Assembly: GCA_017560425.1 (NCBI GenBank)
Contig: JAFZEX010000039.1
Coordinates: forward strand, 1 to 40,056
Origin: Alistipes sp.
GTDB taxonomy: Bacteria; Bacteroidota; Bacteroidia; Bacteroidales; Rikenellaceae
Length of the DNA stretch: 40,056 nucleotides
Direction: 5' to 3'
The notes under the pieces were generated by a model. It was not told the DNA's origin. It made no database searches and saw only the letters and a list, made by a program, of their open reading frames with translations. Within the stretch, counting starts at the first letter, position 1, and the number at the start of each line of letters is the position of its first letter. The translations under genes were made by a program, and so were the position numbers. Shown in pieces: positions 33,431 through 40,056 of the stretch.

Positions 33431-34321
33431 ATGCCGAAGGTACCACAGAGAAGCGAATATCTACGTAAGCCCGACTGGCTAAAGATTAGCCTGAGGAGCA
33501 CGACAGATAGTGCAGAGGTCGAACAAATCGTCGAGGGCCGCTGTCTGCATACTATATGCACCAGTGGAATGTGCCCAAATAAGGCGGAGTGTTGGAGTCG
33601 TCGTACTGCAACATTTATGATTCTTGGCGACATCTGTACACGTAATTGCCGCTTCTGTGCTACGGCAACAGGTCGTCCGCTGCCTCCCGACGAGGCTGAG
33701 CCCGACAAGGTTGCCGAGAGCGTGAAGCTGATGGGACTGAAGCATGTTGTTGTTACATCTGTTACACGTGACGACCTCGAGGATCATGGTGCTGCAATCT
33801 GGGCACGCACCGTCGAGGCAATTCGTCGTGATAACCCCGATGCAACGATAGAGCTCCTTATTTCTGATATGGATGCCCGCCCCGAGCTATTGGACGTGGT
33901 GTTGGCATCTAACCCCGACATTGTTGGACATAACATCGAAACCGTCGAGCGACTAACCCCTGAGGTGCGTTCACGTGCGAAGTATCGTACGTCGCTTCAG
34001 ACCTTGAAGCACATTGCTGATAGTGGGGCAGTTGCCAAGAGCGGCTTGATGGTCGGTTTGGGCGAGGCTGAGGAGGAGATATTGCAGACACTTCGTGATT
34101 TGCGTGAGGTGGGTGTGAGCATTGTCACTCTCGGCCAATATCTTCGACCTACAAAGGAGCACTATCCTGTAAAGGCGTATATCACGCCCGAGAAGTTCGA
34201 AGAGTACCGACTTGCAGCTCTTGAGATGGGTTTCAGCTATTGTGCGAGTGCACCATTGGTGCGTTCGTCGTATTTGGCAGATGCCGCCCTTGAAGCTGTG
34301 AAGAAGGTATGCAAGAAGTAG
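33431..34321 (+). CDS. lipA: Lipoyl synthase
   Basis: Radical-SAM enzyme that inserts two sulfurs into protein-bound octanoyl groups to make lipoate. The protein is 296 aa. The auxiliary cluster cysteines are C43, C48 and C54 (CTSGMCPNKAEC) and the radical-SAM cysteines are C69, C73 and C76 (CTRNCRFC). Also visible are the VVTSVTRDDLEDHGA strand and the C-terminal RSSY (about 278-281), whose Ser ligates the auxiliary cluster. lipB overlaps its last 13 bases, so the two are translationally coupled. Confidence 0.97.
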   Translation: MPKVPQRSEYLRKPDWLKISLRSTTDSAEVEQIVEGRCLHTICTSGMCPNKAECWSRRTATFMILGDICTRNCRFCATATGRPLPPDEAEPDKVAESVKLMGLKHVVVTSVTRDDLEDHGAAIWARTVEAIRRDNPDATIELLISDMDARPELLDVVLASNPDIVGHNIETVERLTPEVRSRAKYRTSLQTLKHIADSGAVAKSGLMVGLGEAEEEILQTLRDLREVGVSIVTLGQYLRPTKEHYPVKAYITPEKFEEYRLAALEMGFSYCASAPLVRSSYLADAALEAVKKVCKK

Positions 34322-34995
34322 AAATCAGAGATTTACAGAGTATGGCGTATGGCGAGTGCTGGGATTTGCAGCGTTCGCTATTCGACGCATTGTGTCGTAA
34401 GAAGCTCGAGAAGAGCTTTGCGGACGACGAGCCACGTGGCACAATCCTTCTTGTTGAGCACCCCGCAGTATATACATTGGGTAAGAGCGGTAACGAGCAG
34501 AATATGCTTGTTACTGAGGAGTATCTCAAGGGTCTTGGTGCCGAGTTCTACCATATCGACCGTGGTGGCGACATCACGTTCCACGGTCCTGGACAGCTTG
34601 TCTGCTATCCAATTATCGATCTCGACGCAATAGGCATTGGCGTACGACGTTATATCGAGGCTTTGGAACAGTCGGTAATCGACCTTGCAAAGGAGTATGG
34701 CATTGAGGCACACCGCTCGGAGGGCGCTTCGGGTGTGTGGGTTAGCCAGGGTAGCCACCTTGTCAAGCTATGTGCTGTTGGCGTGCGTGCCTCACATGGC
34801 GTGACCATGCATGGCTTGGCTATGAATGTCTCTACCGACCTTAAGTGGTTCCACCTTATCAATCCATGCGGCTTCACCGATAGAGGTGTTTGCTCGCTCT
34901 CGACGCTTACCGGCCGAGAGGTTACCATGGAGGAGGTAAAGCCCAAGTTTATCAATTACTTAGCAAAAAATTTAAATGTTAAATATAAAAAATAA
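34309..34995 (+). CDS. lipB: Octanoyl-(acyl-carrier-protein):protein octanoyltransferase
   Basis: Transfers octanoate from acyl carrier protein to lipoyl domains of 2-oxo acid dehydrogenases or GcvH, the substrate for LipA. The protein is 228 aa. Motifs are HPAVYTLGKSG, RGGDITFHGPGQLVCYPI (85-102), the catalytic lysine in GSHLVKLCAVGVR (K153), HGLAMNVSTDL, and the catalytic cysteine in NPCGFTDRGVCSL (C187). It starts inside the end of lipA and is followed by recJ after 5 bases, so recJ is probably part of this operon. Confidence 0.96.
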   Translation: MQEVEIRDLQSMAYGECWDLQRSLFDALCRKKLEKSFADDEPRGTILLVEHPAVYTLGKSGNEQNMLVTEEYLKGLGAEFYHIDRGGDITFHGPGQLVCYPIIDLDAIGIGVRRYIEALEQSVIDLAKEYGIEAHRSEGASGVWVSQGSHLVKLCAVGVRASHGVTMHGLAMNVSTDLKWFHLINPCGFTDRGVCSLSTLTGREVTMEEVKPKFINYLAKNLNVKYKK

Positions 34996-35000
34996 TTATT

Positions 35001-36761
35001 ATGCCCATAGAGAAAAGATGGGTTGTCAAGCCGCAGGGCGATCGCTCGGTGGTGGAGTCGTTGGCTTCACACCTGGGTATGTCGCCAGTCTTGACCAACC
35101 TGCTAGTTCAGAGGGGCATAGACACCGTGGAGAAGGCAAAGAAATTCTTCTCGCCATCGCTCCGAGACTTGCACGATCCCTTCCTGATGAAGGACATGGA
35201 CAAGGCAGTGGAGCGTATCGAGAAGGCTGTGAAGGCGGGCGAAAAGGTTATGATCTATGGCGACTACGACGTAGATGGAACAACTGCCGTTTCGCTGGTC
35301 TACAAGTTCTTAAGCCAGATAGGACACAAGAATTTGTTGTTCTACATTCCAGACCGATATGTCGATGGATATGGCATATCAATCCGAAGCATCGACCATG
35401 CTGTACGTAAGGGCGTAACGCTGGTCATCGCCTTGGACTGCGGCATCAAAGCTGTGGAGAAGGTGGCCTATGCCAAGCAAAAGGGCGTAGATTTCATCAT
35501 CTGCGACCACCATTTACCTGCCGAGGAGATTCCTCAGGCAGTGGCTGTATTGGACCCCAAGCGTCCCGACTGCAACTATCCTTTCGATGAGTTGTCAGGC
35601 TGTGGCGTTGGTTTCAAACTCGTCGAGGCTTATGCACGACGCAACAACATTTCGTTCCGTGAGATCGAGCATCTCTTGGACTTGTTGGTTGTGAGCATCG
35701 CCTCTGACATTGTGCCTCTTGTGGACGAGAACCGCATTTTGGCATACTACGGACTTAAGAAGCTTAACTCGGCACCGTCGAAGGGCTTGCTCTCCATCAT
35801 CAAGATTTGTGGTTTGGAGGGTCACAACATCACCATCGACGACATCGTCTTTAAGATTGGCCCTCGTATCAACGCTGCGGGACGTATGCGTATGGACGAG
35901 GACGACGAGAATGCCGCACCTTCGGGCGGTCATGCTGCCGTGAGCCTTCTCATCGAGGGTAACGAGCGTGAGGCCATGAAGTTTGGCGACGTTATCGACT
36001 CGTATAACCAGGATCGCAAGAGCATCGACAGGAATGTTACGCAGGAGGCGCACGACTATGTCGAGGCAAATCCTGAGCTCAAGGCTCGTAAGAGCACGGT
36101 GATATATAACCCTAAGTGGATGAAGGGTATCGTGGGTATTGTTGCATCACGCCTTATCGAGACCTACTATCGTCCTACGGTTGTGCTCACCAAGTCGAAT
36201 GGCTTTGTTACGGGCTCGGCACGCTCTGTTGTCGGCTTCGACTTGTACCAGGCTGTCGAGTCGTGCTCCGATTTGTTGGAGAACTTCGGCGGACATATGT
36301 ACGCTGCGGGTCTTACTATGCGTGAGGAGAATGTCGAGGCATTCACTAAGCGCTTCAATGACTACGTGGAGAAGAATATCGACCCAAGCATTCTCGTGCC
36401 TCAGGTAGATATCGATAGCGAGTTGTTGTTCTCGGATATCACTGACGAGTTCCACCGCCAGCTCAACTCGTTCCAGCCCTTTGGCCCTGGAAATAGTGCT
36501 CCGGTGTTTGTCACTCGTGGTGCCAGCAACCGTGGCGATGCTAAGCTCGTGGGTGTTGAGTGCGACCACTTGCGCATGGACCTCATGCAGCGACAGAAGC
36601 CACACACGACAATCGCTGCGATTGCCTTCCAGCAGCCTACTCACTACGAGTGGGTGCGTGCGGGCAAGCCGGTAGCTGTCTGCTACCAGATTGTCGAGAA
36701 CCACTATCGTGGCACGGTGTCCCGACAGTTGCGTGTCAAAGATATCAAGCCCGAGCGCTAA
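35001..36761 (+). CDS. recJ: Single-stranded-DNA-specific exonuclease RecJ
   Basis: 5'-to-3' exonuclease used in mismatch, base-excision and recombinational repair. The protein is 586 aa. The DHH-family core is intact: MIYGDYDVDGTTA (D88, D90, D92), ALDCGIK, CDHHLP (D169, H170, H171) and VVSIASDIVPL. The DHHA1 domain follows, with GIVGIVASRLIE and NFGGHMYAAGLTM, then a C-terminal OB-fold with QPFGPGNSAPVF. Its TAA stop abuts palindromic element E5. Confidence 0.96.
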   Translation: MPIEKRWVVKPQGDRSVVESLASHLGMSPVLTNLLVQRGIDTVEKAKKFFSPSLRDLHDPFLMKDMDKAVERIEKAVKAGEKVMIYGDYDVDGTTAVSLVYKFLSQIGHKNLLFYIPDRYVDGYGISIRSIDHAVRKGVTLVIALDCGIKAVEKVAYAKQKGVDFIICDHHLPAEEIPQAVAVLDPKRPDCNYPFDELSGCGVGFKLVEAYARRNNISFREIEHLLDLLVVSIASDIVPLVDENRILAYYGLKKLNSAPSKGLLSIIKICGLEGHNITIDDIVFKIGPRINAAGRMRMDEDDENAAPSGGHAAVSLLIEGNEREAMKFGDVIDSYNQDRKSIDRNVTQEAHDYVEANPELKARKSTVIYNPKWMKGIVGIVASRLIETYYRPTVVLTKSNGFVTGSARSVVGFDLYQAVESCSDLLENFGGHMYAAGLTMREENVEAFTKRFNDYVEKNIDPSILVPQVDIDSELLFSDITDEFHRQLNSFQPFGPGNSAPVFVTRGASNRGDAKLVGVECDHLRMDLMQRQKPHTTIAAIAFQQPTHYEWVRAGKPVAVCYQIVENHYRGTVSRQLRVKDIKPER

Positions 36762-36890
36762 ATTTGTTGTGATAAGCCGCAGTCTGTGGCACATTGTAAA
36801 AAGCTGACCACCATGGGCTGTACTTCTTGTACTATCCCGTGGTGGTCCCTTTTTAGATGCACCACATCTCACGGCTTCTAACCATAAATT
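36761..36890. repeat. Stop-codon-associated palindromic element, copy E5
   Basis: A 130-bp element beginning AATTTGTTGTGATAAGCC at the last base of the recJ stop. The stem is TGACCACCATGGG/CCCGTGGTGGTCC with the kept loop CTGTACTtctTGTACTAT. The left half is close to E1. The right end (AACCATAAATT) is diverged from the usual ACAACAAATT. Confidence 0.82.
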
Positions 36891-36933
36891 ATCTCTTGTA
36901 ATAAGCCGCAATCTGTGGCAAATCTAAAAATGA
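36889..36933. repeat. Truncated left half of a further palindromic element (E6)
   Basis: TCTCTTGTAATAAGCCGCAA and the following TCTGTGGCAAATCTAAAAA repeat the left arm of E5 and E1, but the stem, loop and right arm are missing. The sequence breaks off about 10 bases before the start of the nuclease-like gene, which suggests that insertion or deletion here removed the other half. Confidence 0.65.
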
Positions 36934-36940
36934 TTGTTGT

Positions 36941-37876
36941 ATGAAGCAGAATATCTACGGAGAGCCATATGCAGGTGATTCAAAATTTGTTGCCTTGTGT
37001 CGTTGTCTTCAGTCTATTTATCGTGTTGAGATAAATCAGAAGATTAGAGGGTATGTAGGCAAAGATAGAGTCTATTACTTTGGTAACTATATCGAGGACG
37101 GTGAGCATTCTGGAGCAAACTTCTTGGAGGATTACATATTTGAATATGCCAAATTTAGAGTTGACAACAGACGTAAATATGAAACCATAGAGTCGGATAG
37201 GCTCTTTAATAATTTGCTGTCGAGCCAGCCTATGGCATTCAACCTGTTTTGTCCGCTTCGCAAGATGGTCGAGTGTTGCCCTGATGTCGCTACCGATGCG
37301 ATTAGGACAGCACTGCCCATGTATCGCATAGCAAAGGTAACAGATGTCGATTTGGAGTTTATACCGTCAAACTACAAGGAGTTAACAGGCGACAAGAGTG
37401 CTATGGATGCTATCATCAGGTTTGAGGACGACCATGGCAAGAGTTGCTTTATAGCCATTGAGACCAAGTATTCTGAAAATCTCGGCACCAATGAGGCATC
37501 AACAAAGGATAGGGCCATTGATGTTATCAAGGAGCTACAATGCTTTAATGCCGAAGTGGAGCAGCGCATAAATAGCGAAGATGTCAAGCTGACGCAGATA
37601 TATCGCAATTTTCTACTAAGCGAGGCTTATGGCAGAAGCGTTGATGCCGAGTCTTACTCGTTGATTCTCGCTCCTGCTATCCACCCATCAACCGAGCGTG
37701 AAGTTCAGTCGCTATGTGTTGAGTTACGTGACGATTTTAAGCGTAAGGTGCATTCTTTGTCCTTGGAGAGCTTTGTTGATGGGCTACTTTCTAAGTGTCC
37801 AGAGGGGTACAAGCAGACTTTTGAGAAGTTTAAGGATAGGTATCTTAACTTCGGCAAGGCATCTAACATTTTATAA
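36941..37876 (+). CDS. PD-(D/E)XK nuclease-superfamily protein (PGN_0703-like)
   Basis: A 311-aa cytoplasmic protein without signal peptide. Residues about 155-178 read MDAIIRFEDDHG... then FIAIETKYSENLG, giving D156, E174 and K176, the D-(N)-ExK pattern of the PD-(D/E)XK fold. The C-terminal part is helical. This resembles the PGN_0703-type restriction-endonuclease-like family of Bacteroidetes, whose function is unproven. No methyltransferase, helicase or specificity gene is next to it. Codon use is more A/T-rich (AAA, ATA, AGG, AAT) than in its neighbours, and it follows a broken repeat, both hinting at acquisition. Confidence 0.72.
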   Translation: MKQNIYGEPYAGDSKFVALCRCLQSIYRVEINQKIRGYVGKDRVYYFGNYIEDGEHSGANFLEDYIFEYAKFRVDNRRKYETIESDRLFNNLLSSQPMAFNLFCPLRKMVECCPDVATDAIRTALPMYRIAKVTDVDLEFIPSNYKELTGDKSAMDAIIRFEDDHGKSCFIAIETKYSENLGTNEASTKDRAIDVIKELQCFNAEVEQRINSEDVKLTQIYRNFLLSEAYGRSVDAESYSLILAPAIHPSTEREVQSLCVELRDDFKRKVHSLSLESFVDGLLSKCPEGYKQTFEKFKDRYLNFGKASNIL

Positions 37877-37899
37877 ATCCATATAATTTCAGTGTTATT

Positions 37900-38277
37900 G
37901 TGAGAAAATTGGTTATTGCAATATGTGCGTTGCTCTCGTTTTTCGGGGTGTCGTGCCAGGCGCAGGAGGCATTCCGCTCGGTCGATGTGGCGGAGTTTGA
38001 GCTTGCGGTGGCTGATGAGTCATATGTAGTGCTCGATGTTCGCACACCTGAGGAGCATGCCGAGGGACATATCTCGGGAACAGATTTTAATATCAACGTG
38101 CTCGATGATGGCTTTGTGGCTGAGGCGTTGGCGGTGTTGCCAAAGGATAAGAGCGTGGCACTATATTGCCGAAGTGGTAATCGCAGCAAGCGAGCAGCGA
38201 AGATTCTTGCCGAGAATGGCTACGATGTAGTCGAGCTCGCCACGGGCTACAACGGCTGGGTGGCTGCTGGTAAGTAG
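37900..38277 (+). CDS. Exported single-domain rhodanese-like protein
   Basis: A 125-aa sulfurtransferase-type protein with a signal peptide (MRKLVIAICALLSFFGVSC). Cys19 could be lipidated but the lipobox is atypical, so cleavage after QAQ is also possible. The rhodanese domain shows VVLDVRTPEEHAEGHISG, the active-site loop CRSGNRSKRAA (catalytic C90) and the C-terminal ELATGYNGWVAAGK. It should act in the periplasm on sulfane sulfur or thiosulfate-like substrates; the physiological substrate is unknown. The start is GTG 37900; no ATG is available that keeps the signal peptide. Confidence 0.88.
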   Translation: MRKLVIAICALLSFFGVSCQAQEAFRSVDVAEFELAVADESYVVLDVRTPEEHAEGHISGTDFNINVLDDGFVAEALAVLPKDKSVALYCRSGNRSKRAAKILAENGYDVVELATGYNGWVAAGK

Positions 38278-38300
38278 ATGATGAACCGCACAAAAGTTGA

Positions 38301-38420
38301 GAGGCTGAATAAAAAGTGTATTTTGTCGTTATGCTCGCCCGAAAAATGCTCATTTACTTTAAGTAAACTCCGCTTTTTCGTGCTTCGCAGGCCTAAAACT
38401 ACATCTTTTTATTCAACCTC
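38301..38420. repeat. 120-bp hairpin repeat of the fumarase-downstream type
   Basis: The outer arms GAGGCTGAATAAAAAG (38301-38316) and CTTTTTATTCAACCTC (38405-38420) pair at 15 of 16 positions. Near the centre CGAAAAA/TTTTTCG and TTTAC/GTAAA pair around loop TTTAA. The internal-loop strands between these two stems are TGCTCA and CTCCGC, matching TCCTCA and CTGCGG in the 8.2-kb repeats, although the stems are unrelated in sequence. Confidence 0.8.
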
Positions 38421-38428
38421 ATAACAAA

Positions 38429-38468
38429 AGGGAATGGCTAATTTACTTTTTAGTCATTCCCTCTGTTT
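38429..38468. terminator. Intrinsic terminator after the rhodanese gene
   Basis: AGGGAATGgCTAA and TTAGtCATTCCCT pair with one mismatch around an 8-base loop and are followed by CTGTTTTT on the plus strand. On the minus strand the stem is followed by CTTTTGTTATG, so it may also serve the converging DUF1295 gene. Confidence 0.8.
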
Positions 38469-39272
38469 TTATCCCTTAAGCCATGTGTGCTTTGCCACGC
38501 TGTAGATTGGCACAAACGGAAGAATCAAAGGACGTTTGTGGATATAATTTTGGAACTCGGGGTCGTTGCCGTACACCTCGTTCTGTCGAAGCTCGATGCG
38601 GCGAGCACCGCTAAACATTACGTAGACGATGCCGACATAGCCAAATGCGGCGATGACCCACTGCCAAAGTGTGCAGCATGCGCCGAAGCAGATGATAAAA
38701 CTGCCTGTCCACATTAGCACCTCGCCAAAGTAGTTGGGGCAACGAACAAGGCGGTAAAGACCTGTATCGACAAATCTATTTGCGTTGATCCTCTTTGCTC
38801 GGCTCTTCTGAGCGTCGGCAACCATCTCGATAACCACGCCAACGGCAGCTACCACAGCGCCTACCCATGCCCACGTCTCGCTGATGGCAGCACCCTCAGA
38901 GAGGTTGAAGAGGTAGAATGTTGCAGGGCTCATCTGACCAATATAGAGCAGTGCGCACGACACCCATATCGTGGTCATCACAAATACGGGCTTCTTCGTG
39001 GTGTTGTCGGGCTGATACAAAATCTTCTTATACGATGCCGACTTGCGCTCGCGAAGTAGTAGGTATAGGGCTAAGCGTATGCCATAGACAAAGAGCACGC
39101 CACAGAGAATTGCAATGGGGAGTGTCATCGTGTCGTGGAAGATTACGGCTGTTGCCACAGCAAGTGCCGAGATCGAGAGACCATAGCCGATGCTGAAAAA
39201 GTAGATGAAGTAGATCCAGCCTACGGCAGATACCAAGAATGATATCGCCAGGAGAGTGTACAAGTAGCTCAT
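38469..39272 (-). CDS. DUF1295 family membrane protein (steroid 5-alpha-reductase-like)
   Basis: A 267-aa polytopic inner-membrane protein with about seven hydrophobic helices. The C-terminal half has the DUF1295/isoprenylcysteine-methyltransferase-like signature: RFVDTGLYRLVRCPNYFGEVLMW, then GARRIELRQNEVYGNDPEFQNYIHKRPLILP. Relatives include 3-oxo-5-alpha-steroid 4-dehydrogenase-like reductases and methyltransferases, but the bacterial DUF1295 proteins have no established activity. It is transcribed toward the rhodanese gene. A TAACTTTG (minus strand, 39311-39304) may be its -7 element. Confidence 0.85.
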   Translation of the reverse strand: MSYLYTLLAISFLVSAVGWIYFIYFFSIGYGLSISALAVATAVIFHDTMTLPIAILCGVLFVYGIRLALYLLLRERKSASYKKILYQPDNTTKKPVFVMTTIWVSCALLYIGQMSPATFYLFNLSEGAAISETWAWVGAVVAAVGVVIEMVADAQKSRAKRINANRFVDTGLYRLVRCPNYFGEVLMWTGSFIICFGACCTLWQWVIAAFGYVGIVYVMFSGARRIELRQNEVYGNDPEFQNYIHKRPLILPFVPIYSVAKHTWLKG

Positions 39273-39493
39273 AGTTTATCGGGGTTTTAGATTATTACCT
39301 ATACAAAGTTACAACTTTCTATTCAATTCACCGCACGCTCGACCCTGAAATTTGCAATAACTGTGCACGATTAAGCCGACAAGAGGGTGGTTTGCCCCCA
39401 TCTTACCCCTCTCCCTTATATATATTATATATATAGGTATACCTCTATATTCTTAATAAATTTTAAAATATATTGAAAATTTTTGCAAAAATG
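39273..39493. other. AT-rich gene-free region upstream of the rRNA promoters
   Basis: No gene is seen. A weak hairpin GAGGGT..ACCCCTC lies at about 39383-39411. Immediately after it comes an alternating TATA palindrome (about 39417-39435) and a second palindromic patch, TATAGGTATACCTCTATA (about 39433-39450). These may be DNA-bending or easily melted sequences. Confidence 0.45.
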
Positions 39494-39524
39494 TTTGGAG
39501 ATTAAAATAAAAGCGCTACCTTTG
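39494..39524 (+). promoter_or_regulatory. rRNA promoter P1
   Basis: TTTG (39494-39497), 19 bases, TACCTTTG (39517-39524). It is upstream of the repeated promoters and does not share their flanking sequence. It lies about 500 bases before the 16S start. Confidence 0.7.
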
Positions 39525-39606
39525 CACCCGCAATCAGAAACAAACAGGCTTCTGAATGCTGCAAAATGAGGTTCTTGAAATTTTTTTGAAAAAAGTTCCG
39601 AAAAAA

Positions 39607-39638
39607 TTTGGAAGTTCAAAAAATATGCCTTATCTTTG
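39607..39638 (+). promoter_or_regulatory. rRNA promoter P2
   Basis: TTTG (39607-39610), 20 bases, TATCTTTG (39631-39638), preceded by an A/T-tract segment that could serve as an UP-like element. Confidence 0.75.
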
Positions 39639-39716
39639 CATCGCTTTTCGCCTCTTAAAACGGCGATAAGCAAAAAGGTTCTTAGAAAAAGTTTTTTGAA
39701 AAAGTTCCGAAAAAAA

Positions 39717-39747
39717 TTGGAAGTTCAAAAAATAGTTCTTACCTTTG
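39717..39747 (+). promoter_or_regulatory. rRNA promoter P3
   Basis: TTG (39717-39719; the first box base is changed to A), 20 bases, TACCTTTG (39740-39747), in the second tandem copy. Confidence 0.72.
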
Positions 39748-39826
39748 CATCGCTTTTCGCCTCTTAAAAATGGCGACCAGCAAAAAGGTTCTTAGAAAAG
39801 TTTTTTTGAAAAAAGTTTCCAAAAAA

Positions 39827-39858
39827 TTTGGAAGTTCAAAAAATAGTTCTTACCTTTG
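39827..39858 (+). promoter_or_regulatory. rRNA promoter P4
   Basis: TTTG (39827-39830), 20 bases, TACCTTTG (39851-39858), in the third tandem copy and closest to 16S (about 175 bases). Confidence 0.75.
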
Positions 39859-39923
39859 CACCGCTTTTCCGCTCTAAAAAATTAGACGGTCTGGTGATGA
39901 AAGTTCTGATGAAAATTAGAATA

Positions 39924-39938
39924 TAGTTCTTTGAAGAT
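39924..39938 (+). promoter_or_regulatory. boxA-like antitermination site in the rRNA leader
   Basis: TAGTTCTTTGAAGAT resembles the boxA consensus (TGCTCTTTAACA) and lies in the leader between P4 and 16S, where NusB/NusE-dependent antitermination sites are expected. Assignment by position and similarity only. Confidence 0.45.
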
Positions 39939-40031
39939 TTTGAGCAGCTAAAGTTTTATCTATCTCCTATGAGATAATTTCAAAACAATACCTTTGAGAT
40001 TAGAGCTAACGATTAATATTCAAAATTTTTT

Positions 40032-40056
40032 ACAATGGAGAGTTTGATCCTGGCTC
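40032..40056 (+). rRNA. rrs: 16S ribosomal RNA, 5' end (truncated by window edge)
   Basis: ACAATGGAGAGTTTGATCCT and the following GGCTC are the conserved first bases of bacterial 16S rRNA; the ACAATGGAGAG form is usual in Bacteroidota. The 5' end is placed by alignment with the E. coli start (AAATTGAAGAG). Only 25 bases are inside the window. Confidence 0.95.

Larger units (their letters stand above)
39571..39895 (+). repeat. Three tandem repeats of about 110 bp, each carrying an rRNA promoter
   Basis: Copies start with GTTCTT at 39571, 39678 and 39788. Each has, in order, an A/T-tract stretch (GTTTTTTGAAAAAAGTTCC type), a -33 box in AATTTGGAAGTTC, a 20-base gap, and a TA(T/C)CTTTGCA(T/C)CGCTTTTC block. 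The third copy diverges after TTTTCC. Confidence 0.88.

Noticed and set aside
34309-34321. Overlap of lipA and lipB as a frameshift
   Set aside because: Both proteins are complete with all family motifs; a 13-base overlap fits translational coupling.
11928-36930. CRISPR array or integron-like repeats
   Set aside because: The repeats are dispersed singly or in pairs, are palindromic over their whole length, and have no regular spacers or cas/integrase genes.
39425-39673. 82-aa minus-strand open frame
   Set aside because: It runs across tandem rRNA promoters and the repeats; not a plausible gene.
39989-39996. Fifth TACCTTTG in the rRNA leader
   Set aside because: It matches the -7 box but has no TTTG at the -33 distance and lacks the repeat context; probably chance or part of leader structure.

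Overview
The window looks like chromosomal DNA from a Bacteroidota bacterium, most likely a gut member of the Bacteroidales (Alistipes/Rikenellaceae-like; the genus is a guess). The evidence is the promoter type found throughout (TTTG or TTG, about 19-20 nt, then TAnnTTTG), the near absence of Shine-Dalgarno sequences, Omp28 and DUF6029 envelope proteins, a BatD/BatE pair, and a Bacteroidota-type 16S rRNA start at the right edge. No CRISPR array, tRNA gene, insertion sequence or prophage was seen.

Layout. 1-8.2 kb: a periplasmic metallophosphoesterase diverges from dnaX, followed by tyrS, folB, a sodium:amino-acid symporter and class I fumarase. 8.2-8.6 kb: a tandem pair of 115-bp hairpin repeats. 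8.6-14.5 kb: batD, batE, recR, then rplY, pth, a META-domain lipoprotein (minus strand) and ridA. 15.0-19.9 kb: iorA, iorB, a PLP aminotransferase and a CoA-transferase, forming a likely amino-acid fermentation operon (2-oxo acid to acyl-CoA to free acid). 20.1-24.6 kb (minus strand): a TlpA-like thioredoxin, a DUF6029 outer-membrane barrel and two Omp28-type CxxC lipoproteins. 25.0-27.6 kb: a GH5 mannanase-like enzyme and a CE7 acetyl esterase. 27.7-30.5 kb (minus strand): asnS and rpoN. 30.7-32.5 kb: a GH2-like pseudoenzyme and rlmH. 33.4-36.8 kb: lipA, lipB and recJ. 36.9-39.3 kb: a PD-(D/E)XK nuclease-like protein, a rhodanese, and a DUF1295 membrane protein on the minus strand. 39.5-40.06 kb: four tandem rRNA promoters, three of them in about 110-bp repeats, a leader and the first 25 nt of 16S rRNA.

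The intergenic space is the most unusual part. (i) About 130-bp imperfect palindromes start exactly at the stop codons of recR, ridA, rlmH and recJ. Their stems differ between copies but stay paired, while the loop and certain mismatches are constant. (ii) A second hairpin family, after fumarase and after the rhodanese gene, shares an internal-loop motif but not stem sequence. (iii) Degenerate CTAAACTCC-like runs sit beside these elements. (iv) A complete minus-strand promoter and an intrinsic terminator bracket about 180 non-coding bases upstream of lipA, a candidate small RNA. In addition, dnaX carries a run of ten A residues with immediate stops in both alternative frames, which predicts a short gamma-like product. 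All functional calls come from reading the sequence and from knowledge of the families; no database search was run.
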